This document shows positions 36,338-43,874 of a stretch of DNA of 43,874 nucleotides, in pieces. The stretch spans positions 1 to 43,874 of the forward strand of contig JAOADC010000018.1 in NCBI GenBank assembly GCA_026417515.1, in the 5' to 3' direction. The stretch comes from Actinomycetota bacterium (lineage in GTDB: Bacteria > Actinomycetota > Aquicultoria > SKW223). A program made the position numbers and the translations under genes. Position 1 is the first letter of the stretch. Every line of letters starts with the position of its first letter. The notes beneath the pieces are model-generated. The model did not search any database, was not told where the DNA came from, and saw only the letters and a program-made list of their open reading frames with translations.

Positions 36338-38251
36338 TTATCCCTCCAAATTTCTTTTTATTTCTTCCGATACAGAGTGAGGATCTAAATGAAGTAATCT
36401 GTAAATATCATCAGCTTTACCTGATGGTGCGTAATTTTCTACGCCTTTTGGCAATACCTTTAACGATACACCCTTTCTTACCAATCTCTTTGATAGTTCG
36501 GCAAAAAGGCCAGTATTTACATTGTGATCTTCATATGTAACAACCAAGCGAAAATCTTTAATTAAATCTATCAAACTATCGTCAAAGTCAAGGGGTGTAG
36601 GGATATTTATAACTTCAACTGATATGCCTTCATCTTTTAAAATATCGTGAACCATAATTCCTCTGTATGCGGTATTTCCATAGCAAAGGATTGCAACATC
36701 GTTCCCTTTTCTTAAAACATCATACGCGCCGTATTTGAATTCATAATTCTTCCCAAAATAAGGTTCACCATTCTCATCCGATATGACTGGAACGATTGAA
36801 CGACCCATTGCAATTACAAAATTTCCATGTGTGCTAGCAGCAAATCTAACAGCCCTGTCAGTTTGATTTGGGTCTGCAGGAACTATAACCTTGAATCCGA
36901 AGAAATTTCGCCAACCACCTACATAATCAAGACAATGATGAGTTCTTCCATCCTCACCAACATCAATGCCACAGTGAGTTAAAACTACCTTCAAATTTGT
37001 CGCATTTATATCGTTAAGCCTTTGTTGATTGTAAACTTCATCCAGTCCGAAAACACCAAAGTCAGCCAGAAATGTAAGAACCTTTTCAGTTGAAAGTGCA
37101 CCTGCAGTTGCTGCTGTGTTGTGCTCAGAAACACCTGCCTCAAAAAAGTAATTAGGAAATTCCTTTGCAAACATACTCAGTTTTACTGAGGAGGCCAGAT
37201 CACAATCAAATGCTGCAACCGGGATACCCTTGCTGATGTTTTCTCTTCCGATATCAAGCAGTGCTTTTCCAAAAGCTGTACGATTATCGGTTTTTTCTTC
37301 AATTGAATAGACAATAGGTACACCTTTCGATACGACAAATGGTTCCTGATGGGGCAAATGTTTTTCAAATCCCTCAAACGAAAACTGTCTCCTCATTTCT
37401 CTCCATTTGGTTAAATCATCATCAAAACCTAACTCAGCCATCGCTTTACTAAATTCACTTTCGTTCAGCGATCTTCCATGGTACTCAGGGTCGTTTTCCA
37501 TAAAACTGACGCCCTTGCCCATTACTGTTTCAGCAAGTATAGCAACAGGTGAATCTATCTGAACTGCTTTTTCTAAAGCGTCGAGGATCTGCTCGTAATC
37601 GTGCCCATCGATTTCAAGAACCTGCCAACCGTCAGCAAGATAGTTCTCCTTTATATTGACAGGCATAACATTCTCTACGCGGCCACTTATCTGCATATGG
37701 TTGTAATCAATAATTACAGTTAAATTGTTAAGTCCATATTTTTTAGCAAATCTTCTTGCCTCAGCTACCTGACCTTTCGCCTGTTCAGCATCACTCATTA
37801 GCACGAAGACATTGTAATCTAAATTTCTCAATCTGGATGCCAGTGCAAATCCACAACCAGCAGAAAGACCCTGTCCCAGGTTACCAGTTGTCCACTCAAC
37901 ACCTGGCAGATGTCTCTCAATATGACCTTCGAACTTTGAGCCTGCAAGCCTGAAGGTTGCAATTACTTCATCTAGATCGTGAAAACCATGAAGAGCGAGT
38001 GTGGTATAGACTGCAGGAGAAACATGACCATGGCTAACAACTATCCTGTCTCTTCTTTCGCTCAGATAAGTTTCTGGATGTATTTTAGCAAATGTGTAAA
38101 CAGCCATCAGTAGGTCGATTGTCGACATAGAACCACCTGGGTGTCCGGATCCTGCAACAGAGGTCATTCTCAAAATAGAAGCTCTTGCTAAATTTGAAAC
38201 ACTTTTTAGCCATTCTATCTTTTCTTTGCGCTGCTCTGGAAGATATGCCAT
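36338..38251 (-). CDS. tkt: Transketolase
   Basis: SGHPGGSMSTIDLL, GNLGQGLSAGCGFA, ISGRVENV, GVSEHNTAATAGAL, LTHCGIDVGEDGRTHH. Confidence 0.95.
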   Translation of the reverse strand: MAYLPEQRKEKIEWLKSVSNLARASILRMTSVAGSGHPGGSMSTIDLLMAVYTFAKIHPETYLSERRDRIVVSHGHVSPAVYTTLALHGFHDLDEVIATFRLAGSKFEGHIERHLPGVEWTTGNLGQGLSAGCGFALASRLRNLDYNVFVLMSDAEQAKGQVAEARRFAKKYGLNNLTVIIDYNHMQISGRVENVMPVNIKENYLADGWQVLEIDGHDYEQILDALEKAVQIDSPVAILAETVMGKGVSFMENDPEYHGRSLNESEFSKAMAELGFDDDLTKWREMRRQFSFEGFEKHLPHQEPFVVSKGVPIVYSIEEKTDNRTAFGKALLDIGRENISKGIPVAAFDCDLASSVKLSMFAKEFPNYFFEAGVSEHNTAATAGALSTEKVLTFLADFGVFGLDEVYNQQRLNDINATNLKVVLTHCGIDVGEDGRTHHCLDYVGGWRNFFGFKVIVPADPNQTDRAVRFAASTHGNFVIAMGRSIVPVISDENGEPYFGKNYEFKYGAYDVLRKGNDVAILCYGNTAYRGIMVHDILKDEGISVEVINIPTPLDFDDSLIDLIKDFRLVVTYEDHNVNTGLFAELSKRLVRKGVSLKVLPKGVENYAPSGKADDIYRLLHLDPHSVSEEIKRNLEG

Positions 38252-38932
38252 CTATCTCACCTTTTCATTAACTTTTTCTAAAAACTGATTGTAAGCCAGC
38301 TTTGGATTTTCAGCCTTCATAATTGCTGAACCAACACATATACGTCTTGCGCCTGCATCGATGAATAACTCCAGGTTATCCATCTTTACTCCGCCATCCA
38401 CTGCAATTAAAACATCAGGATGGTTGAGCGCAAAATCTTTCATCTTCCTTATTGCATCGATCTCAAGAGGACTGCCGTAAAATCCAGGCTTAACAGTCAT
38501 AAACATAATAAAATCAAAAACATTAATAATTTTTTCAACTGCTTCATTAGGGGTTTCAGGGTTTAGTGCAATTCCAACATCCAAACCCTTACTCTTGAAG
38601 AAAAGCGATGTTTTTTTAGGCGATTCAACAGCTTCAACATGAAAAATAACTGTTCTTACTCCACTTTCAACAAGTTCATCAGCATATTTCTCTGGATTTA
38701 AAACCATTAGGTGAGCTTCTAACTCAATCTTCGAAAGATCAAACTTCTTTGCTAAATTTTTTAAAGTAGAAACTTGAACACTTTTTGATGGCACAAACAC
38801 ACCATCCATAAAATCGAATTGCAGACGATGCGCAAATTCTGCCGCAGTTTTAGTTAGAGAAAAAAAACTTTCTTCGTCTTCAGCAAGAATTGCTGGGACT
38901 ATTTCGACCGGAAAATATCCTAATTTTTGCAT
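38252..38932 (-). CDS. rpe: Ribulose-phosphate 3-epimerase
   Basis: VEIVPAILAEDEES, LQFDFMDGVFVPS, LEAHLMVLNPEKY, MTVKPGFYG, AVDGGVK. Confidence 0.93.
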   Translation of the reverse strand: MQKLGYFPVEIVPAILAEDEESFFSLTKTAAEFAHRLQFDFMDGVFVPSKSVQVSTLKNLAKKFDLSKIELEAHLMVLNPEKYADELVESGVRTVIFHVEAVESPKKTSLFFKSKGLDVGIALNPETPNEAVEKIINVFDFIMFMTVKPGFYGSPLEIDAIRKMKDFALNHPDVLIAVDGGVKMDNLELFIDAGARRICVGSAIMKAENPKLAYNQFLEKVNEKVR

Positions 38933-39003
38933 GGATTAATATTTTAACCTTTGCAACAACCTTTACAAACCATAATGTAGGAACGACCGTCCCAACTCAT
39001 CGC

Positions 39004-39381
39004 TCAGCCTGGGACAGCCTTCAATAGAACTTCAGATGGGGCGTTAAAGGCAATCTCGCATCCAAGATTTTCAAAATACTCTGGATAATCAGTGAAGAAA
39101 TAGACAGCCATCTCTGGATAATATCTCTTTATACCTTCGATGACTTTTCTTACTATATTTTTGAAATCTTTCTCAGAAACGAAATTCCTAATAAAAGGAC
39201 CATTGAGTTCGGCATAGTTCTCATTTATCCTTACAAATCCAAAACCAACATACTCATCATCATCTCTTAATATCACAAACATATTATTGAAATCATCATC
39301 TAACAATGAAACACATGCGTAAAGGCTGTGCTCTTCTACAAAAGCTCTATACTTTTCTTCAAACCTCTTTAGTTTAAACAC
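39004..39381 (-). CDS. Hypothetical protein (possibly GNAT-like)
   Basis: 125 aa; VILRDDDEYVGFGFVRINENYAELNGPFI weakly acetyltransferase-like. Confidence 0.5.
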   Translation of the reverse strand: MFKLKRFEEKYRAFVEEHSLYACVSLLDDDFNNMFVILRDDDEYVGFGFVRINENYAELNGPFIRNFVSEKDFKNIVRKVIEGIKRYYPEMAVYFFTDYPEYFENLGCEIAFNAPSEVLLKAVPG

Positions 39382-39444
39382 TTAAAAACTCACCTTCTTA
39401 ATATAAGAATTCGCCAGAGCCATTATCTATCATATAATTAACGA

Positions 39445-39825
39445 ATGCGCTTGCTATTAATCTTCGTTGGTGGAGCAATAGGTTCAATTTTTAGGTATCT
39501 GACTTCTGGATGGTTCCATGATTGGCTAAAAACAACTTTTCCTGTTGGCACAGCAGCAGTAAACTGTATTGGTTGCTTCCTGTTCGGCTTTCTTGCTGAA
39601 CTGACTTCAGAAACCGTTCTTCTGTCCAATGAACTCCGCTCTCTAATATTTATTGGCTTCCTTGGAGGATTTACCACCTTTTCAACTTTTACTTGGGAAT
39701 TTTTTGAACTTATACGTAAGGGCAGTTATTATAACGGAATGCTTTACCTCTTTACAAATCTTTTTGGAGGCATTGTTTTTTTAATCGTCGGTACGCTTTT
39801 AGCAAGGGCGGTGTCATTGAGATGA
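39445..39825 (+). CDS. crcB: Fluoride efflux transporter CrcB/Fluc
   Basis: GGAIGSIFRYLTSGWF, FPVGTAAVNCIGCFLFGFL, GFLGGFTTFSTFTWE. Confidence 0.95.
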   Translation: MRLLLIFVGGAIGSIFRYLTSGWFHDWLKTTFPVGTAAVNCIGCFLFGFLAELTSETVLLSNELRSLIFIGFLGGFTTFSTFTWEFFELIRKGSYYNGMLYLFTNLFGGIVFLIVGTLLARAVSLR

Positions 39826-40157
39826 AACTGGATAAGGAAGGAGTCCTGCTGCGTATTTTTATAGGAGAAGCAGATAAGAAGGATGGTATTCCGCTATACC
39901 AAGCAATCGTAGAGAAAGCGAGAAAAGATGGTTTAGCAGGAGCCACTGTTTTAAAAGGAATAATGGGATATGGCGCAAGCAGCAGAATCCACTTTGCAAG
40001 TGTTTTAAGGTTATCAGAAGACCTGCCTGTAGTGGTTGAAATAGTTGATACCAGAGAAAGAATTGAAAATTTCCTGGATGAAATACAAGACTGGATTTCT
40101 GAAGGGCTTGTAACCATAGAAAATGTAAATGTTATGATTTATCGACATCGCACTTAA
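39822..40157 (+). CDS. DUF190 family protein
   Basis: LRIFIGEADKKDGIPLYQAIVEKARKDGLAGATVLKGIMGYGASSRIH. Confidence 0.93.
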   Translation: MKLDKEGVLLRIFIGEADKKDGIPLYQAIVEKARKDGLAGATVLKGIMGYGASSRIHFASVLRLSEDLPVVVEIVDTRERIENFLDEIQDWISEGLVTIENVNVMIYRHRT

Positions 40158-40480
40158 CTTTGTTCGTCAAACTCCCCTTTCTGAATCCTTAAACGAAACT
40201 CTTCAAGTCCTCGTTCAAATGCTTGATCCAGATCAACTTTCATTGTAAATGCCAGCATAAGGAGATCAAAGAGAACATCAAAGAATGCGTCATCGAGATC
40301 AGATTTTTTCCTAGATTTGAATTTGTGGCCCTGCTCAACAAGAAGGGCATTTGCTAGTTCTCCAATCTCCTCTACGAGATCAATCATAAACTCTTCTGGA
40401 CCCCATTTCACTTCTGGATACCTTTTCTTCATTTCTCCGTAAACTTCTACTACCTTTCTTTGTGCTTCTTTAAAAACCAT
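40154..40480 (-). CDS. MazG-like nucleotide pyrophosphohydrolase
   Basis: [20 protein letters not shown]...[15 protein letters not shown], EExxE...D MazG-type pattern. Confidence 0.75.
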   Translation of the reverse strand: MVFKEAQRKVVEVYGEMKKRYPEVKWGPEEFMIDLVEEIGELANALLVEQGHKFKSRKKSDLDDAFFDVLFDLLMLAFTMKVDLDQAFERGLEEFRLRIQKGEFDEQS

Positions 40481-40520
40481 AAAAGCCTCCTATTTTTTAA
40501 AGGTTATAATAATTTTTACT

Positions 40521-40991
40521 ATGAATATGCCAAGAATAGAATTCGCAAGATCAGTTAAATCCTCAGAAATTATCATTACAACTGCCTACCTAACTTTCAA
40601 TACCAAAAATAGATATGAATTGGTTAAAATTACCCCCATATTGGAAGAAATTGTCGCAAAAAGCGGTGTAGCTGAAGGGATCTGTTTCGTATCACCAATG
40701 CATATTACATCAAGCATTTTTGTAAACGATGATGAAAGTGGTCTCCACGAGGATTTCTTAAACTGGCTTGAAAAACTGGCGCCATATAATCCTAAGGGTT
40801 ACAAGCACAATTTAACTGGTGAAGACAATGCAGATGCACACCTTAAAAGAACAATAATGGGTCGAGAAACAATCATTGCAATAACTAATGGCCGTCTAGA
40901 TTTAGGCCCCTGGGAAGAGGTTTTCTATGGAGAATTTGATGGTCAACGACCAAAGAGAGTTATCGTAAAAGTCATTGGAGCAGGAACCTGA
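40521..40991 (+). CDS. YjbQ/UPF0047 family protein
   Basis: [87 protein letters not shown]. Confidence 0.93.
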   Translation: MNMPRIEFARSVKSSEIIITTAYLTFNTKNRYELVKITPILEEIVAKSGVAEGICFVSPMHITSSIFVNDDESGLHEDFLNWLEKLAPYNPKGYKHNLTGEDNADAHLKRTIMGRETIIAITNGRLDLGPWEEVFYGEFDGQRPKRVIVKVIGAGT

Positions 40992-40992
40992 T

Positions 40993-41967
40993 ATGTCTAT
41001 TGCTTTTTTTGGAACCGCCCTCGTTGACATAATACTCACAGAACTTTCTGAGAAATTGGAGCATGAATCCCTCTATGCTGCCAGATACCACCAAGTCTTT
41101 CCAGGTGGAAAAGCAATAAACCAAGCTGCCTGTGCCTCTCTTTTTGGTTCAAAAACCAAAATTCTTGCCAGAGTTGGTTCAGATGAATTTGGAAACCTGA
41201 TAAGAATCGAGATAGAAAAAAAGGGGGTTGAAACAGATTCTCTTCTAATCGATTATGCTCTGCCAACAGGATTTGTCGTGCTGGTACCAGAGACGAACAG
41301 CAATTTCAAGTCAATCCTTGTTTCTTACGGGGCATCTCTAAAGATCAGTGAATTTGAACTCAAGAAAGTAGAAAACCATCTACTCAATTCAAAAATAATG
41401 GTTGGGGGACTTGAATTAAACATTGGTTTAGTAAAAGAACTTCTTACAAAAGCAAAAAGGAAAGGGATGATTACAATCATTGATCCTTATCCCCCCGAAA
41501 AGGCAGACGTAGAAGTTTTAGCGCTTGCTGATATCATCACACCTAATAGAGAGGAAGGTTCAATAATCAGCGGAAGGGACATAAGGAGTATTTTTGCTGC
41601 CAAAATGGCAGTCAAAGAGTTGCTCAAAATGGGTATAAAAAACGTCTGCTTAAAACTTGGAGCCGATGGTATAGTTATTGGAAATAAGGATAGCATCGAA
41701 TATGTTAAACCAGTTAAGGTTCAGGCAATCGATCCCACAGGTGGCGGAGATGTTTTTGCTGGAGTTCTGTGCTCTCTAATCCTTAGAGGGCATTCAGTGA
41801 TAGAATCTTCCAAAATAGCCAACTATGCCAGCGCCCTTTCAGTAACAAGACAGGGTGCCTTTAATTCAATTCCTCTGCCCACAGAGGTAATGGAGTTTAT
41901 GATACATAGATCTGCAGAAGAAAACTTGATTAAAATAATTGATGATCTTGTTCATCAGAAGGCATAA
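40993..41967 (+). CDS. PfkB family carbohydrate kinase (ribokinase-like)
   Basis: PGGKAINQAACASLFG; DPTGGGDVFAGVL. ATG at 40993 preferred over track start 40975. Confidence 0.92.
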   Translation: MSIAFFGTALVDIILTELSEKLEHESLYAARYHQVFPGGKAINQAACASLFGSKTKILARVGSDEFGNLIRIEIEKKGVETDSLLIDYALPTGFVVLVPETNSNFKSILVSYGASLKISEFELKKVENHLLNSKIMVGGLELNIGLVKELLTKAKRKGMITIIDPYPPEKADVEVLALADIITPNREEGSIISGRDIRSIFAAKMAVKELLKMGIKNVCLKLGADGIVIGNKDSIEYVKPVKVQAIDPTGGGDVFAGVLCSLILRGHSVIESSKIANYASALSVTRQGAFNSIPLPTEVMEFMIHRSAEENLIKIIDDLVHQKA

Positions 41968-42877
41968 AAATTTTTAGAGGTTCTCTGTCTTCGAGAACAT
42001 TTAACATATCAGCAAGCATTCTGGCATTTTTTAACGCATAGTAAGCAAAACAGTTATTGAAGAGCAAGTAAACGTTTTCTACCGTTTCTTTTAGTTTTCC
42101 GATCCCATCGGCAAAGGGCTTCAATTCTTCCTCTGAATAAAGGTAACGAAATCTTTCCTGAACTGATACGCCCTTTTTTAACCAGTTGTCTCTGTTCCTT
42201 CCATGAAACCTGAAATAAACATTATCATCAGTAACTTCGAAAACAGTTGGAATGGAACCATAGATGCCCACCTGAGGTTCATCAACAATCACAAAAGCAA
42301 ATTTCAATTCTCTTAAGATTGAAAAGGTATCATTCCTCTCGCTCTTAAGTAGCCAAGTTCCGTTTCTAAACTCGATTGCAATCTTTGCATCAGGAAGCAA
42401 ATTTCGTATTTCATACAGATAGTAAAGATTTTCGTTGTTCTTCTTAAACCAGGGTGGAAATTGAAAAAGCAGATATCCTAATTTACTCGTATTTTTAAGT
42501 GGCATAAGCGATAACCAGAACATTCTAAAGCACTGTTCCTTCAATTCTTCGTTTGGAAATCCATACAACACTTCTTGATCGAAGCCAGATGGAAGGTAAC
42601 TTATCAAGGTTCGACCAAGACTTATCAATGGAGTTGGATGAAGGGTCATCAGTCTGAAAGCCTTGAAGTGAATTATGAAATCATCTGGTGTCCTTGATGC
42701 AAAAAGAAGAGAATTTCGTTCTGAAGGCATGCCGTAAAATGAACTATCGATTTCAACTGTGTTAAAGAATCTGGCGTAATAACTTAATCTATCTTTTGGC
42801 GCTAGCGTTTTAGGATAAAAGTATGGTATAACACTCTTATCAGCGAAACTACTGGTTCCTATGAAAATCTTTCCCAT
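41930..42877 (-). CDS. DUF72 family protein
   Basis: IGTSSFADKSVIPYFYPKTL...LSYYARFFNTVEIDSSFYGMPS; IAIEFRNGTWL; YFRFHGRN. Confidence 0.94.
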   Translation of the reverse strand: MGKIFIGTSSFADKSVIPYFYPKTLAPKDRLSYYARFFNTVEIDSSFYGMPSERNSLLFASRTPDDFIIHFKAFRLMTLHPTPLISLGRTLISYLPSGFDQEVLYGFPNEELKEQCFRMFWLSLMPLKNTSKLGYLLFQFPPWFKKNNENLYYLYEIRNLLPDAKIAIEFRNGTWLLKSERNDTFSILRELKFAFVIVDEPQVGIYGSIPTVFEVTDDNVYFRFHGRNRDNWLKKGVSVQERFRYLYSEEELKPFADGIGKLKETVENVYLLFNNCFAYYALKNARMLADMLNVLEDREPLKIFMPSDEQDHQLF

Positions 42878-43874
42878 ATGAAGCAGCCTTCCTTCTTAAT
42901 AGACCTTTTTCGTAAAAGTAGACCCAGAAAGAGAAAACAGTAAATGAAACAGCATAACCACCCAGGACATCGACAGGCCAGTGGTAGCCAAAGTAAAGCC
43001 TGGATAATCCAACACCAAGCGGTATGGCAAAAAACAAAAAGGATAGCCATTTAAGCCTTCCTTTTGATTCCCTGAATATTATCCACCCGAGTACCCAGAA
43101 AATGAGCGAAGATGCAACCACATGTCCACTGGGAAAACTGAAACTTCTCAAGGGCTCAACTATTAAGGGTATCTTTGGCCTCTCTGTTCTTATAACTATC
43201 TTTAATATTGCACTCAAAAGGTTTGAGATCGCAACAGCAACAGCAAAAAGAAGACCTTCGTAATATCTTTTTCTCAAAATAAAAGCGAAGAGAGCAGCTA
43301 TGATGGTGAAGGTAACAAAATAACCAGATCCAAATGCAGTAAAAATGGCAAAAACAATTGTAAGAAAATCGTTACTCATTGAAGAAAGGAAACGAAGTAT
43401 CTCAAGTTCAAAGATAATATCTGCCTGCCTGGCTTCTCTGCTAAGGTAAACGATGAGACCCAGGCCTGATAGAAAAGAAAGACTGAGAAGAAGTTCGCCT
43501 GCATACCTTCTACTTAAATTTTGAGCAGCCTTTACAGTACTCGTGATTACCTTACGACCTACAAGTACTGCAACTATTGAAAGAAAGAGAATTACCCCTC
43601 CACGACCTATATACTTCTCGACCAATGAGAAACTTTCACCCAGGTAAAATCCACCAAGTGCAAAGACAAGTGTCCAGGCAGATGCTCCAAGAAAATCAAA
43701 AAAAATAAACTCTCTAAATCTGGTTTTTGATGCACCTGAAAGAAAGGGTGCAGCTGCTCTTAAGAAACCGACAAACCTGGCGATTACCATTGTTTTTGCG
43801 CCGTAGCGGTCAAAAAATTCTTTTGTTTTTTCAATATAAGATGATGGTAAAAATCTGTTTCTCTTGAATTTTTC
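42849..43874 (-). CDS. DedA-PAP2 phosphatase fusion membrane protein (5' end beyond window)
   Basis: Frame stays open to the window edge upstream of M at 43790 (EKFKRNRFLPSSYIEKTKEFFDRYGAKTMVIARFVGFLRAAAPFLSG, DedA); C-terminal PAP2 motifs KIVIRTERPK, SFPSGH, SRLYFGYHWPVDVLGG. Confidence 0.9.
   Translation of the reverse strand, partial: EKFKRNRFLPSSYIEKTKEFFDRYGAKTMVIARFVGFLRAAAPFLSGASKTRFREFIFFDFLGASAWTLVFALGGFYLGESFSLVEKYIGRGGVILFLSIVAVLVGRKVITSTVKAAQNLSRRYAGELLLSLSFLSGLGLIVYLSREARQADIIFELEILRFLSSMSNDFLTIVFAIFTAFGSGYFVTFTIIAALFAFILRKRYYEGLLFAVAVAISNLLSAILKIVIRTERPKIPLIVEPLRSFSFPSGHVVASSLIFWVLGWIIFRESKGRLKWLSFLFFAIPLGVGLSRLYFGYHWPVDVLGGYAVSFTVFSFWVYFYEKGLLRRKAASYGKDFHRNQ

Noticed and set aside
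38985-39015. GTCCCA...TGGGAC inverted repeat after rpe upstream region
   Set aside because: Only 6 bp, no T-tract; weak evidence for a terminator.
1-43874. CRISPR arrays, transposons, prophage genes, tRNA/rRNA genes
   Set aside because: No direct-repeat arrays, transposase/integrase motifs or cloverleaf sequences were seen by eye.

Overview
AT-rich bacterial chromosomal segment, densely packed, with gene content suggesting a thermophile-like lineage (inference only). Left part: a dcw (division/cell wall) cluster on the - strand (mraY partial, murF, murE, PBP2/ftsI, ftsL-like, rsmH, mraZ). Then: HD-GYP membrane protein, CDP-alcohol phosphatidyltransferase-like protein, RseB/MucB-like protein, exonuclease-like protein, two WYL regulators, an MCP-like receptor, a polar amino-acid ABC transporter, a DMT permease, a GldA/GldFG/DUF4340-type ABC system, trmO, class A RNase P RNA, a TtuA/TtcA-like tRNA thiolase, nadE, an archaeal-like family B DNA polymerase, a tal-tkt-rpe block, crcB-DUF190, a MazG-like protein, a PfkB kinase, a DUF72 protein and a DedA-PAP2 fusion (cut by the window end). 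The most interesting locus is a compact + strand operon at 32157-35216: a DUF255 thioredoxin-like protein, a 78-aa CxxCPF protein, a radical SAM/SPASM protein with a possible PqqD-like N-terminus, and an unannotated 20-aa Ser/Thr/Cys peptide (MKIVKVSTSSSSTCKCSGSC) with a strong Shine-Dalgarno (SD), followed directly by an intrinsic terminator. It looks like a minimal RiPP-type (ribosomally made, modified peptide) system. Secondary candidates: an orphan structured ncRNA at about 12143-12297 with its own promoter and terminator, a 27-aa secreted-type peptide (7448-7531) before the HD-GYP gene, and a GC-rich structured leader at about 26538-26610. All family calls are from reading the sequence; no database search was run.
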